A DNA stretch of 36,160 nucleotides from assembly GCA_017303395.1 (NCBI GenBank), contig JAFLBN010000027.1:1-36160 (forward strand). The letters run 5' to 3'. Shown in pieces: positions 1 to 7,675 of the stretch. The position numbers and the translations under genes were made by a program. The DNA is from Chitinophagales bacterium (lineage in GTDB: Bacteria; Bacteroidota; Bacteroidia; Chitinophagales; Chitinophagaceae). Each line of letters starts with the position of its first letter. Positions within the stretch are counted from its first letter, which is position 1. The notes under the pieces were generated by a model, which was not told the origin of the DNA, made no database searches, and worked only from the letters and a program-made list of their open reading frames with translations.

Positions 1-810
1 GCCGTAGCAGAGTGGATGCGCATATTGGGCAAAGACAGCAAGCTGATGCGCAAGCGCCACGAACATCTCTACGACAAGAAGGTAACCGTTGATGTAATAG
101 AAGATAAAGTACAGGAATACTATTCGCTACGTTGCGTGCCGCAGATACTGGGCCCGATATTCGACACAGTGCTGAATACAGAGAAAGTAATTGTAAACGA
201 ACTGAACTCTGTAAACGACAACCCAGTAGTAGACCGCAAGAATAAAAACATCTTCCACGGTGGCAACTTCCACGGCGACTATATAGCGCTGGAGATGGAT
301 AAACTGAAGATTGCAGTAACGAAGCTGTCGATGCTTTCAGAGCGTCAGTTGAACTTCCTGCTCAATCCGCATCTGAACCAGAAATTGCCGCCATTTGCAA
401 ATGCAGGTAAGCTTGGTTTGAACTTTGGTATACAAGGTATGCAGTATCCTGCAACAAGTACCGTTGCAGAAAACCAGACACTGAGCAACCCGATGTATAT
501 ACATAGCATACCAAACAACAACGACAATCAGGATATAGTGAGCATGGGTTGCAACGCTGCCATGATGTGCAGCCGCGTAATAGAAAATGCATACGAAGTA
601 CTGGCGGTAGAAGCCGTGGCACTGGTGCAGGCTATAGACCTGCGTGGTTTCAGCAACAAGCTTGCGCCATCTACTAAGTGGATGTATAATGGTGTGCGCA
701 AACTGTTCCCGTTCTTTAAAGACGATTTCTCGGCATCGCCAAACCTGCAACAGGTAAAGCAATGGATGATAGATACAGATGTTGTAGCGCAGTTTAAAAA
801 GAAAATTTGA
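1..810 (+). CDS. Aromatic amino acid lyase (HAL/PAL/TAL family), C-terminal half, cut by window edge
   Basis: The frame is open from base 1, so this is the 3' part of a gene of which about 270 residues are visible; the family is usually around 500. Conserved family blocks are present in order: a Q-x-YSLRC-x-PQ block, an NSxNDNP block, a GGNFHG block and an ENQ-containing block. The MIO-forming Ala-Ser-Gly loop and the residues that separate histidine, phenylalanine and tyrosine lyases lie upstream of the window, so substrate cannot be read. These enzymes release ammonia from an aromatic amino acid, giving a cinnamate-type acid or urocanate. FabG and ketosynthase genes follow, and no other hut gene is seen, which favours a role in making the aryl starter of a flexirubin or aryl-polyene pigment. 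That pathway role is inference; the family call is firm. Confidence 0.88.
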   Translation, partial: AVAEWMRILGKDSKLMRKRHEHLYDKKVTVDVIEDKVQEYYSLRCVPQILGPIFDTVLNTEKVIVNELNSVNDNPVVDRKNKNIFHGGNFHGDYIALEMDKLKIAVTKLSMLSERQLNFLLNPHLNQKLPPFANAGKLGLNFGIQGMQYPATSTVAENQTLSNPMYIHSIPNNNDNQDIVSMGCNAAMMCSRVIENAYEVLAVEAVALVQAIDLRGFSNKLAPSTKWMYNGVRKLFPFFKDDFSASPNLQQVKQWMIDTDVVAQFKKKI

Positions 811-840
811 TGATGTGATTATTAGCTGATTAGCTAATGA
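811..840. repeat. Intergenic degenerate 8-bp tandem repeat element
   Basis: Directly after the lyase stop, the sequence can be read in 8-base steps as gattatta, gctgatta, gctaatga. Bases 811-827 recur in inverted orientation at 34183-34199 with 17 of 17 identity. That other copy appears to lack one of the 8-base units. The function is unknown. Confidence 0.55.
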
Positions 841-875
841 TTTTTATAGTGAACAATTTCACCCTTTGATTTGAT

Positions 876-1604
876 ATGAAATACGCATTGGTAACAGGTG
901 GCTCTCGCGGTATAGGCCGTGCTACATGCCTGAAGCTTGCAGAGATGGGCTATAACATACTGGTAAACTACAAAGGCAATAAAGCTGCTGCTGAAGAAAC
1001 AGCCAATCTTGCAAAAGAGAAAGGTGTAGATGCGCAGGTGCTGAACTTTGATGTTGCCAGCAAAGAAGATGTGCAGCAGGTACTGGGCGGCTGGATGGAA
1101 GCAAACAAAGAACACATCATAGAAGTACTTGTAAATAATGCAGGTATCAGACAAGATACACTGCTGATGAGCATGACTGATGAGCAGTGGGACAGCGTAC
1201 TGGATACAAGCCTGCAAGGTATGTACAACGTTACCAAAACAGTACTGAACCCGATGCTGATGAACCGCTTTGGTCGCATCATCAACATGGTATCGCTGAG
1301 TGGTATAAAAGGTATGCCGGGACAGGTAAACTACAGTGCAGCAAAAGCAGGTATGATAGGTGCTACCAAAGCACTGGCACAGGAAATTGCAAAACGCAAC
1401 ATCACTGTAAATGCTATTGCACCGGGCTTCATCAAAACTGATATGACGGGCGACCTTGACGAAAAAGACTTGGTAGGTATGATACCGATGAAACGCTTTG
1501 GTACTGCCGAAGAAGTGGCAGAGCTGGCTGGTTTTCTTGCAGGTAAAAATGCAGGCTACATCAGTGGTCAGGTAATATCTATCAACGGTGCATTATATAC
1601 TTAG
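876..1604 (+). CDS. fabG: 3-oxoacyl-ACP reductase, FabG-type short-chain dehydrogenase
   Basis: A 242-residue classical SDR of normal FabG length. It has the cofactor glycine motif TGGSRGIG at residues 7-14, NNAG at 87-90, and a catalytic Ser140, Tyr153, Lys157 set (YSAAK). The IAPGFIKTDM stretch near 181-190 is typical of FabG. It would reduce a 3-ketoacyl-ACP to the 3-hydroxyacyl-ACP with NADPH in the cytoplasm. It lies 65 bases after the aromatic lyase and shares its strand with the ketosynthase at 3688, so it probably serves polyene chain extension rather than, or as well as, fatty acid synthesis. A strong terminator follows. I see no clear Shine-Dalgarno; the ATG is chosen because the Rossmann strand starts right after it. 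Confidence 0.88.
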   Translation: MKYALVTGGSRGIGRATCLKLAEMGYNILVNYKGNKAAAEETANLAKEKGVDAQVLNFDVASKEDVQQVLGGWMEANKEHIIEVLVNNAGIRQDTLLMSMTDEQWDSVLDTSLQGMYNVTKTVLNPMLMNRFGRIINMVSLSGIKGMPGQVNYSAAKAGMIGATKALAQEIAKRNITVNAIAPGFIKTDMTGDLDEKDLVGMIPMKRFGTAEEVAELAGFLAGKNAGYISGQVISINGALYT

Positions 1605-1624
1605 TAGTACACAACAGAATATTA

Positions 1625-1651
1625 AAAAGGGCAGCTATCAGCTGCCCTTTT
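1625..1651. terminator. Bidirectional hairpin terminator between fabG and the SRPBCC gene
   Basis: A perfect 12-bp stem (1625-1636 with 1640-1651) has a 3-base loop, an A-run on one side and a T-run on the other. It sits between two convergent genes and can end transcription from both. Confidence 0.9.
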
Positions 1652-1655
1652 GTTT

Positions 1656-2537
1656 TTAGTTGCGGAAAGGTTCTCCCTTGCCTGTTGCTATATAGTCGTG
1701 CAGGCTTTGTATGTATTGTGTCCATCCTTTAGAGCAATCGCCAAAACATTCTATCGTTGGTACCAGCCCTTCGTGGGTGAAATGTACCTGCGTTCTGCCA
1801 TCCTGCTCTACTATCTCAAAGATGTTTTTAGTGCCGTTCCACTCTTCTTTTTCTTTCAGGAAATTCAGCTTGCTATCTGTTACCAGCCATACTATTTTTT
1901 TGTTGGGTACCAGTTCTGTCAGCCTGTGTTTTGAATAGTGTATATCTGCAAACGTTACATCAAACTCATCTCCCAGTTTATCTGAACTACCTGTGAATGC
2001 TTCGCTCCACCACGCAGGCACATTGTTGATGGCATTGAATACTTCGGCAGGAGATTTATCTACCAGAAACGTAGTGCTGTAATTGATATCCGCTTCTTTA
2101 GAGTTTGGTTCTCCTTTGCCGGTAGTTATCAGTTTATAGAGGCTTTGCTGCACATAGCGTGTCCATGCATTACTGCATACTTCAAAACATTCGTATGCAG
2201 GTATCAGTCCGTGATGCGTAACACGCAGGTGTGTTTTGCCATCTTGTTCGGTAATCACAAAACTCATCGTTGTGTCTTTCCATTCGCTCTTGTCTTGCGT
2301 AAAGTTGAAATAATTATCGAGTACATGCCACACAACTTTTTCATTCGGTGCTACTTCTATCAGTTTGATGGTACACCTGTGTACATCTTTGAAATGATAG
2401 TTGAATACATCATTCAGCTTTGCAGTACCACCTGTTATTTCTTCGCTCCACCATCCGCGTACATTAGTAACGGCATCAAATACTTCTTCGGGAGATTGGT
2501 CTACTACTATCGATGTTGTAAAATCCTGTGTTGTCAT
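1656..2537 (-). CDS. Tandem SRPBCC (AHSA1-like) domain protein
   Basis: A 293-residue protein made of two homologous SRPBCC/START-like halves, at about residues 5-144 and 152-290. Both halves carry a PxEVFxAxxNVxxWWSE start, a WHV/WLV core strand, an ECF-x-x-CS block with two cysteines spaced C-x3-C (117/121 and 264/268), and an identical TGKGEP end. Single-domain members of about 140-150 residues are the norm, so this is an internal duplication. The SRPBCC fold binds hydrophobic ligands or, in the AHSA1 group, protein partners; no enzymatic residues can be assigned. It diverges from the GlxA-type regulator at 2671 across 133 bases, so that regulator may control it. The function is unknown beyond the fold. 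Confidence 0.85.
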   Translation of the reverse strand: MTTQDFTTSIVVDQSPEEVFDAVTNVRGWWSEEITGGTAKLNDVFNYHFKDVHRCTIKLIEVAPNEKVVWHVLDNYFNFTQDKSEWKDTTMSFVITEQDGKTHLRVTHHGLIPAYECFEVCSNAWTRYVQQSLYKLITTGKGEPNSKEADINYSTTFLVDKSPAEVFNAINNVPAWWSEAFTGSSDKLGDEFDVTFADIHYSKHRLTELVPNKKIVWLVTDSKLNFLKEKEEWNGTKNIFEIVEQDGRTQVHFTHEGLVPTIECFGDCSKGWTQYIQSLHDYIATGKGEPFRN

Positions 2538-2571
2538 GCTTCAGTTTTTAGATTATTGAGGTTTGATAAAG

Positions 2572-2579
2572 CAAAACTA
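2572..2579 (-). promoter_or_regulatory. Candidate -7 box for the SRPBCC gene
   Basis: Reads TAGTTTTG on the minus strand, an exact match to the Bacteroidota TAnnTTTG box, 34 bases before the ATG. No convincing -33 TTTG is seen at the usual distance. Confidence 0.4.
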
Positions 2580-2644
2580 CTCCGTTGCCCCAATCTATCC
2601 GGGGTGTAAAATGGACATTATAGCGGGTTGATTTGGACAATCCA

Positions 2645-2652
2645 TATATTTG
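2645..2652 (+). promoter_or_regulatory. Candidate -7 box for the GlxA-type regulator
   Basis: Reads TATATTTG, an exact TAnnTTTG match, 18 bases before the ATG at 2671. The TTG at 2650, which could be mistaken for a start codon, is part of this box. Confidence 0.45.
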
Positions 2653-2670
2653 CCTTCTAATTACTCCAGC

Positions 2671-3657
2671 ATGAAACATCTTACCATAATATTTCCGGGT
2701 GGGCAAAGCAACCTGAGTACGATAGCCTGCATTACGGGCGCTTACGAGATATTTACCACAGCCAATGAATACAGGGTGGGCACTGGTAAGAAGGAACTCT
2801 TCAAAATAGAGCTGGCTGGCACGTGTAAGAAAGAAGAAGTGCAAGGCATGATTACTGTGAAGCCGGAAACTAATGTGCTGGAGATCAGCAAAACGCACCT
2901 CATCATACTGCCGTCTACCACACACAATTACAAGCTGGAAAAGAAAGAAGACAAGCAGCTTATAGACTGGATAAAGAAACAATACAAAAATGGCGCAGAG
3001 GTAGCAACGATGTGTTCGGGTGCATTTATACTGGCATCTTCAGGATTGCTGGATGGTAAAAACTGCTCTACACACTGGGCGCATGCAGATAAGTTCAGGA
3101 ATATGTTTCCTGACATCAACCTGCGGGCCGACCAGTTGATAACCGACGAGAACGGCATTTACACAAATGGTGGTGCATATTCTTTCCTGAACCTTTTGAT
3201 ATACCTGGTAGAGAAATACTACGGCAGAGAAGCGGCTATTTTTTGCAGCAAAGTATACCAGATAGAGATGGACAGAAACAGCCAGTCGCCCTTTACCATA
3301 TTTACTGGGCAGAAACTGCATGGCGATGAAGTAGTAAAGAAAGCACAGGCATATATAGAAACAAGGCTGGACGAAAAAATCTCTGCAGAGCAACTATCGG
3401 CAATGTTTGCTGTAGGTCGGCGCAACTTTGACAGGCGATTTATCAAAGCAACCGGCAATACACCATTAGAATATGCACAGCGTGTAAAGATAGAATCGGC
3501 CAAGAAAGCATTTGAAAGCAGCAGCAAAACCATCAACGAAGTGATGTATGATGTCGGCTATACAGATGTAAAAGCGTTTCGCGAAGTGTTCAGGAAAATA
3601 ACGGGCATGTCGCCCTTGCAATACAGAGAGCGCTATAATATGACAGCGCTGGTTTAA
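2671..3657 (+). CDS. GlxA-family transcriptional regulator (DJ-1/PfpI domain plus AraC HTH)
   Basis: A 328-residue regulator. Residues 1-190 form a DJ-1/PfpI-like domain, with a nucleophile-elbow-like cysteine at Cys115 in the ATMCSGAF motif and a THW motif at 135-137. Residues 220-325 form an AraC double helix-turn-helix with the usual second-helix signature (VGYTDVKAFREVFRKITGMSP). Such proteins act as cytoplasmic DNA-binding regulators; the amidotransferase-like domain is generally thought to sense a ligand rather than catalyse. I start at the ATG at 2671 because the only upstream option, TTG at 2650, falls in a promoter box and the first beta strand begins at residue 3. It is divergent from the SRPBCC gene and placed between fabG and the ketosynthase, so those are candidate targets. 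Confidence 0.87.
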   Translation: MKHLTIIFPGGQSNLSTIACITGAYEIFTTANEYRVGTGKKELFKIELAGTCKKEEVQGMITVKPETNVLEISKTHLIILPSTTHNYKLEKKEDKQLIDWIKKQYKNGAEVATMCSGAFILASSGLLDGKNCSTHWAHADKFRNMFPDINLRADQLITDENGIYTNGGAYSFLNLLIYLVEKYYGREAAIFCSKVYQIEMDRNSQSPFTIFTGQKLHGDEVVKKAQAYIETRLDEKISAEQLSAMFAVGRRNFDRRFIKATGNTPLEYAQRVKIESAKKAFESSSKTINEVMYDVGYTDVKAFREVFRKITGMSPLQYRERYNMTALV

Positions 3658-3687
3658 CGGTTGATTTTTTTAATTTATTTTGCACTT

Positions 3688-4905
3688 ATGAGTCGTGTAG
3701 TTATCACAGGTTTAGGTATATATTCTTCATTGGGAAAAAACAGGGAAGAAGTAACGAAGTCGTTGTTTGAAGGCAGGTCGGGTATTATACTGGACCCTCG
3801 CCGCAAGGAGATGGGCTACCGCAGTGGCCTGACGGGCTTTGTAGAGCGCCCGCAACTGAAAGGCCTGCTCGACCGCCGTTCGCGCATCATGATGCCGGAG
3901 CATGCAGAGTTTGCCTACATGGCAACAACAGAAGCTATGGCACAGGCGGGTATGACGACTGAATTCTTTGAGCAACACGAAACAGGCATTATATACGGCA
4001 ACGATAGCTGCGCACAACCTGTGATAGAAGGCATAGACCTTGTACGCGAAAAGAAAGACACCATGCTGGTGGGCAGTGGTTCGGTTTTTCAGGTGCTGAA
4101 TAGTACGGTGACGATGAACCTTGCTACCATCTTCAAGTTGCGTGGTATCAACTTTACCATCAGTGCAGCATGCGCCAGTGGTTCGCATAGCATAGGCCTG
4201 GGTTATATGTTCATCAAACAAGGCTTACAGGACCGTGTGATATGTGGTGGCGCACAAGAGGTAAACATATACTCTATGCCCAACTTCGATGCGCTGGGTA
4301 CATTTAGTACAAGAGAGGATGAACCTGCACGTGCATCTCGTCCTTTTGACAGAGACCGCGACGGCCTTGTACCCGGTGGTGGTGCAGCTACCGTGATACT
4401 TGAAAGCCTGGAGAGTGCGCAGGCACGTGGTGCTACCATACTGGCAGAGGTGCTGGGTTATGGCTTCAGCAGCAACGGCCAGCACATCAGCAACCCGAGT
4501 ACCGAAGGGCAGGTACGTTCTATAGGCCGTGCGTTGAAAGACAGTGGCTTCAGCGCGGCAGATATACAATACATAAACGCCCATGCTACCAGCACGCCTG
4601 CAGGTGATGGCAGCGAGGCCGAAGCGATATACGAAGTATTTGGTGGCAAAGTACCGGTAAGCAGTACTAAGAGCATGACAGGCCATGAATGCTGGATGGC
4701 TGGTGCAAGTGAGATAGTGTACAGTATGCTGATGATGCAGAACAGCTTTATAGCACCGAACATCAACTTTGAAAACCCGGACGAGCACAGCGCCAAAATA
4801 AACGTGATACCACAAACACTCAAGAAAGACTTCGACCTGTTCCTGTCCAATTCATTTGGCTTTGGTGGTACCAATTCATCATTGGTGGTGAAGCGGTGGG
4901 AGTAG
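3688..4905 (+). CDS. Beta-ketoacyl-ACP synthase (KAS II-like), probably for pigment polyene synthesis
   Basis: A 405-residue thiolase-fold ketosynthase. The catalytic triad is visible as Cys162 (SAACASGSHS), His299 (NAHATSTPAGD) and His333 (TKSMTGH). It condenses malonyl-ACP with an acyl-ACP. After the last His, the usual FabF GAAG segment is replaced by ECWMAGASE, which suggests a specialised ketosynthase rather than the housekeeping FabF. With the aromatic lyase and FabG upstream it fits a flexirubin or aryl-polyene locus; that is inference from context. The ATG at 3688 is preferred over a TTG at 3661 because the conserved RVVITGLG strand begins at residue 3. A near match to the promoter box (TTATTTTG) ends 5 bases before this ATG. 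Confidence 0.88.
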   Translation: MSRVVITGLGIYSSLGKNREEVTKSLFEGRSGIILDPRRKEMGYRSGLTGFVERPQLKGLLDRRSRIMMPEHAEFAYMATTEAMAQAGMTTEFFEQHETGIIYGNDSCAQPVIEGIDLVREKKDTMLVGSGSVFQVLNSTVTMNLATIFKLRGINFTISAACASGSHSIGLGYMFIKQGLQDRVICGGAQEVNIYSMPNFDALGTFSTREDEPARASRPFDRDRDGLVPGGGAATVILESLESAQARGATILAEVLGYGFSSNGQHISNPSTEGQVRSIGRALKDSGFSAADIQYINAHATSTPAGDGSEAEAIYEVFGGKVPVSSTKSMTGHECWMAGASEIVYSMLMMQNSFIAPNINFENPDEHSAKINVIPQTLKKDFDLFLSNSFGFGGTNSSLVVKRWE

Positions 4906-4955
4906 TTGATTTGTTGAACTCATCACGCTATTGCTTATCGTAGTAATTTTACTGC

Positions 4956-5618
4956 ATGACAAAGAAAGAACGGTACGCTTTTATCATAGACTGGTTTCAG
5001 AAAAATATGCCGGAGGCAGAAACGGAGCTTCATTATGAAAATCCGTATCAGCTATTGGTGGCAGTTATCCTTTCTGCACAGTGTACTGATAAGCGGGTGA
5101 ATATCGTTACCCCACCTTTGTTCAATGCATTCCCCACCCCGGAAACACTGGCGCAGGCAAGCTTTGAAGAAATAGAACCTTTCATCCGCAGTGTCACCTT
5201 TGCCAACAACAAAACAAAGCACCTGATGGGTATGGCAAAGATGCTGGTAGAAGATTTTGGTGGCGAAGTGCCCGATTCTGTAGATGAATTGGTAAAGCTA
5301 CCAGGTGTGGGCAGAAAAACTGCAAATGTGATAACATCCGTAATATACGAGCAGCCCAATATGGCGGTAGATACGCATGTATTTCGCGTATCGGCAAGGA
5401 TAGGACTTACTACCAACGCTAAAAACGTACTACAAAGCGAGAAACAATTGGTAGCCAACATACCACAAGAGCTGATACACAAAGCACATCACTGGCTGAT
5501 ATTACACGGCCGCTACACATGCGTAGCCCGCAGGCCAAAATGTGAACGCTGCGGGCTGACGAGTATTTGTAAGTATTATAAAAGCGATATGCAGTATATC
5601 GTAGAAAAGAAAGATTAG
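4956..5618 (+). CDS. nth: Endonuclease III (DNA glycosylase/AP lyase)
   Basis: 220 residues, normal for the family. The helix-hairpin-helix LPGVGRKTANV carries the catalytic Lys121, and Asp139 follows in VDTHVFRV. A [4Fe-4S] cluster loop is formed by Cys189, Cys196, Cys199 and Cys205 with the exact C-x6-C-x2-C-x5-C spacing. The enzyme removes oxidised pyrimidines and nicks the abasic site in base excision repair. Its stop codon overlaps by four bases the stop of the convergent thioredoxin-like gene. Confidence 0.97.
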   Translation: MTKKERYAFIIDWFQKNMPEAETELHYENPYQLLVAVILSAQCTDKRVNIVTPPLFNAFPTPETLAQASFEEIEPFIRSVTFANNKTKHLMGMAKMLVEDFGGEVPDSVDELVKLPGVGRKTANVITSVIYEQPNMAVDTHVFRVSARIGLTTNAKNVLQSEKQLVANIPQELIHKAHHWLILHGRYTCVARRPKCERCGLTSICKYYKSDMQYIVEKKD

Positions 5619-6205
5619 TTTCTACCGGGAGCCATCGGCATCAATATCTCTTTCCATGTAGATTGTGCTGTTGGCTGATATTCTTCGAACTTTGTGGTTT
5701 TATAAATATCCTCTCCTATATATTTCAGTATAGGTTCTATTTGTCCTACAGCTAAATAGCCGGGAATTGCAGATGGATTCTGAAAGTTCTCAACCATTAC
5801 GATACTTGTAGGATAAGACATCTGCCCGTTCATCAGTTGCACAGCCAATCCATTGGCCTTGTATTCGGGCATGAACCCCCACTTTTTACCTGCAAAAGAA
5901 AAGCTGTCTGTACGCTCTGCATTGAACTTGATAGCGTAGTATTTGGTATTGATATATTTAATAACCTCCGGATGAGTAAAGGTCTTTTTATCCATCACTT
6001 TGCACCATCCACACCAGTCTGTATATACATCAATCCAAACTTTGCGTGGCTCTTTTTGCATGCGTTTTTCTGCTTCTTCAAAAGATATCCACTCTATCTC
6101 TTTATCGTTGGGTGCTTTCTTTACTTCTTTCTTGTTTTTATCGCCTGCCATCGCCACATTCCCAACCGTCATCAGCGCGATAAATAATAACAATACACGT
6201 TTCAT
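5615..6205 (-). CDS. Exported thioredoxin-like protein with CGWC motif
   Basis: 196 residues from the ATG at 6205. The N-terminus MKRVLLLFIALMTVGNVAMA is a clear signal peptide ending AMA-GD. A thioredoxin-fold domain follows, with the active site WCGWC (Cys65, Cys68) in YTDWCGWCKVMDKKTF and a probable cis-proline at Pro132 (SYPTSI). This matches the thioredoxin_7/DUF255-like periplasmic group, likely a thiol-disulfide oxidoreductase or reductase acting in the periplasm; partners are unknown. The frame stays open to a non-ATG codon 39 residues upstream, but that would bury the signal peptide. The gene is convergent with nth, with overlapping stops. Confidence 0.85.
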   Translation of the reverse strand: MKRVLLLFIALMTVGNVAMAGDKNKKEVKKAPNDKEIEWISFEEAEKRMQKEPRKVWIDVYTDWCGWCKVMDKKTFTHPEVIKYINTKYYAIKFNAERTDSFSFAGKKWGFMPEYKANGLAVQLMNGQMSYPTSIVMVENFQNPSAIPGYLAVGQIEPILKYIGEDIYKTTKFEEYQPTAQSTWKEILMPMAPGRN

Positions 6206-6291
6206 TACATGGTATTTTAAGAAAGCTAATTTACGACATATTCTAGGTAGCTTTGTTAACATCTTGTGATAATTATATATAAAGACATTAT

Positions 6292-6846
6292 ATGAAAATA
6301 GCGGTGGCGATAACGGGTGCAAGCGGTTCGATATATACGAAAGTATTGCTGGATAGCCTTGTGAAACTGCAACAGCAGGTTAAAGAAATAGGCGTGGTAT
6401 GGAGCGATAATGCGCGCACCGTATGGCAACACGAATTGGGTAATGAGGACTATAAGAACTATCCTTTCAAAATATGGGATAAGAACGATTTTATGGCGCC
6501 CATCGCTTCGGGCAGTGCAGGATATGATGTACTTATCATTTGCCCGTGCAGTATGGGTACCGCAGGGCGCATAGCAGGCGGCATCAGCAACGACCTGATA
6601 ACGCGCGCTGCAGATGTGATGCTGAAAGAACGCAGAAAGCTGATATGTGTGGTGAGAGAAACACCCTACAATCTGGTGCATCTGCGCAATATGACAACCA
6701 TAACAGAAGCGGGCGGTATCATCTGCCCTGCAACACCATCCTTCTACAGCAAGCCACAAACGCTGGAAGAAATGGCATATACCGTAGTGCACCGTGTACT
6801 GCAGCTGGCTGGTATTGACGCCGATGGTTATCGCTGGGGTAGTTAG
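6292..6846 (+). CDS. ubiX: Flavin prenyltransferase UbiX
   Basis: 184 residues with an N-terminal TGASGS flavin-binding loop (8-13), the CPCSMGT block (84-90), an ISNDLITRAADVMLKERR block near 98-115, and the ICPATPSFYSKP block near 144-155. The enzyme prenylates FMN with dimethylallyl phosphate to make the prenyl-FMN cofactor of UbiD-type decarboxylases. No ubiD is in the window, so the client enzyme must be encoded elsewhere. The gene is divergent from the thioredoxin-like gene over 86 bases that contain no clear promoter box. Confidence 0.94.
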   Translation: MKIAVAITGASGSIYTKVLLDSLVKLQQQVKEIGVVWSDNARTVWQHELGNEDYKNYPFKIWDKNDFMAPIASGSAGYDVLIICPCSMGTAGRIAGGISNDLITRAADVMLKERRKLICVVRETPYNLVHLRNMTTITEAGGIICPATPSFYSKPQTLEEMAYTVVHRVLQLAGIDADGYRWGS

Positions 6847-6852
6847 TTCGAT

Positions 6853-6876
6853 GATTTGTTGAATAGTTGATTAGTT
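6853..6876. repeat. Three tandem degenerate octamers
   Basis: Just after ubiX come three consecutive 8-base units, GATTTGTT, GAATAGTT and GATTAGTT. This is the same 8-base phasing seen at 811-840, about 32001 and 34178. Confidence 0.55.
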
Positions 6877-6904
6877 ATATGTTATTTTAAGTAACGATGT
6901 TTTA

Positions 6905-7675
6905 ATGGAATACGCTCAATCATTAGTAAGGCTCAGGACTATTATGGACGAACTCAGGGAGAACTGTCCCTGGGATAAGAAGCAGACGATACAAAGCCTG
7001 CGCCCGCAAACTATTGAGGAAACCTACGAACTGGCAGACGCCATTACAGAAGAAGACTGGCAGGGGCTAAAGGAAGAACTGGGTGATTTGCTGCTGCACA
7101 TTGTTTTCTACAGCAAAATAGGTGCCGAGCGCGGTGAGTTTACACTGGATGATGTGATAGAAGGTGTATGTAACAAACTGGTGAGCCGCCACCCGCATAT
7201 ATATAGCAGCACTGTGGTGAATGACGAAGAAGAGGTAAAGCAAAACTGGGAGAAGCTGAAACTGAAGGAAGGGAAGAAATCTATCCTCAGCGGGCTGCCA
7301 CAGTCTATACCCGCTATCATGAAAGCACTGCAACTGCAAAATAAAACCAAGCAGGTAGGCTTTGAGTGGGACCATATAGACCAAGTAAAAGAAAAAGTAG
7401 ATGAGGAAATAAGCGAGTTGTATGAAGCAGTTGCCATAGGTGAGCAGGACAAAATAGAAGAGGAATTTGGCGATGTCTTGTTTGCATTGGTAAACTATGC
7501 ACGCTTTGCAAAAGTGGACCCCGAGATGGCACTGGAAAAGACAAACAAAAAATTCATCCGCCGTTTTCAGCAGATAGAAGCAATGGCTGCTGAAGAAGGT
7601 AAACTACTGCACGATATGACACTGGCAGAGATGGATGCATTGTGGAACAAAGTAAAATCACAGGAAAAGCAATAG
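6905..7675 (+). CDS. mazG: Nucleoside triphosphate pyrophosphohydrolase MazG
   Basis: 256 residues with two MazG helical domains. The first has the metal-binding EExxE (38-42) and ExxD (EELGD, 58-61) pair preceded by the conserved CPWDKKQT at 21-28. The second has EExxE at 167-171 and EFGD at 187-190. It hydrolyses NTPs or dNTPs to NMP and pyrophosphate, cleansing non-canonical nucleotides or tuning nucleotide pools. The stop codon directly abuts the GTG of the sensor kinase gene, so the two are very likely co-transcribed and translationally coupled. Confidence 0.95.
   Translation: MEYAQSLVRLRTIMDELRENCPWDKKQTIQSLRPQTIEETYELADAITEEDWQGLKEELGDLLLHIVFYSKIGAERGEFTLDDVIEGVCNKLVSRHPHIYSSTVVNDEEEVKQNWEKLKLKEGKKSILSGLPQSIPAIMKALQLQNKTKQVGFEWDHIDQVKEKVDEEISELYEAVAIGEQDKIEEEFGDVLFALVNYARFAKVDPEMALEKTNKKFIRRFQQIEAMAAEEGKLLHDMTLAEMDALWNKVKSQEKQ

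Noticed and set aside
337-762. Long minus-strand frames opposite the aromatic lyase, and similar frames opposite other genes
   Set aside because: They are shadows of well-supported genes, are rich in Cys, His and Tyr as antisense frames often are, and have no motifs or promoters.
2650-2652. TTG as the start of the GlxA-type regulator
   Set aside because: It is the end of a promoter box, and the ATG at 2671 places the first beta strand correctly.
3661-3663. TTG as the start of the ketosynthase
   Set aside because: It would add nine hydrophobic residues before the conserved RVVITGLG start; the ATG at 3688 fits the family.
6853-6876. CRISPR-like array
   Set aside because: The units are 8 bases with no spacers and are degenerate; no cas genes are present.
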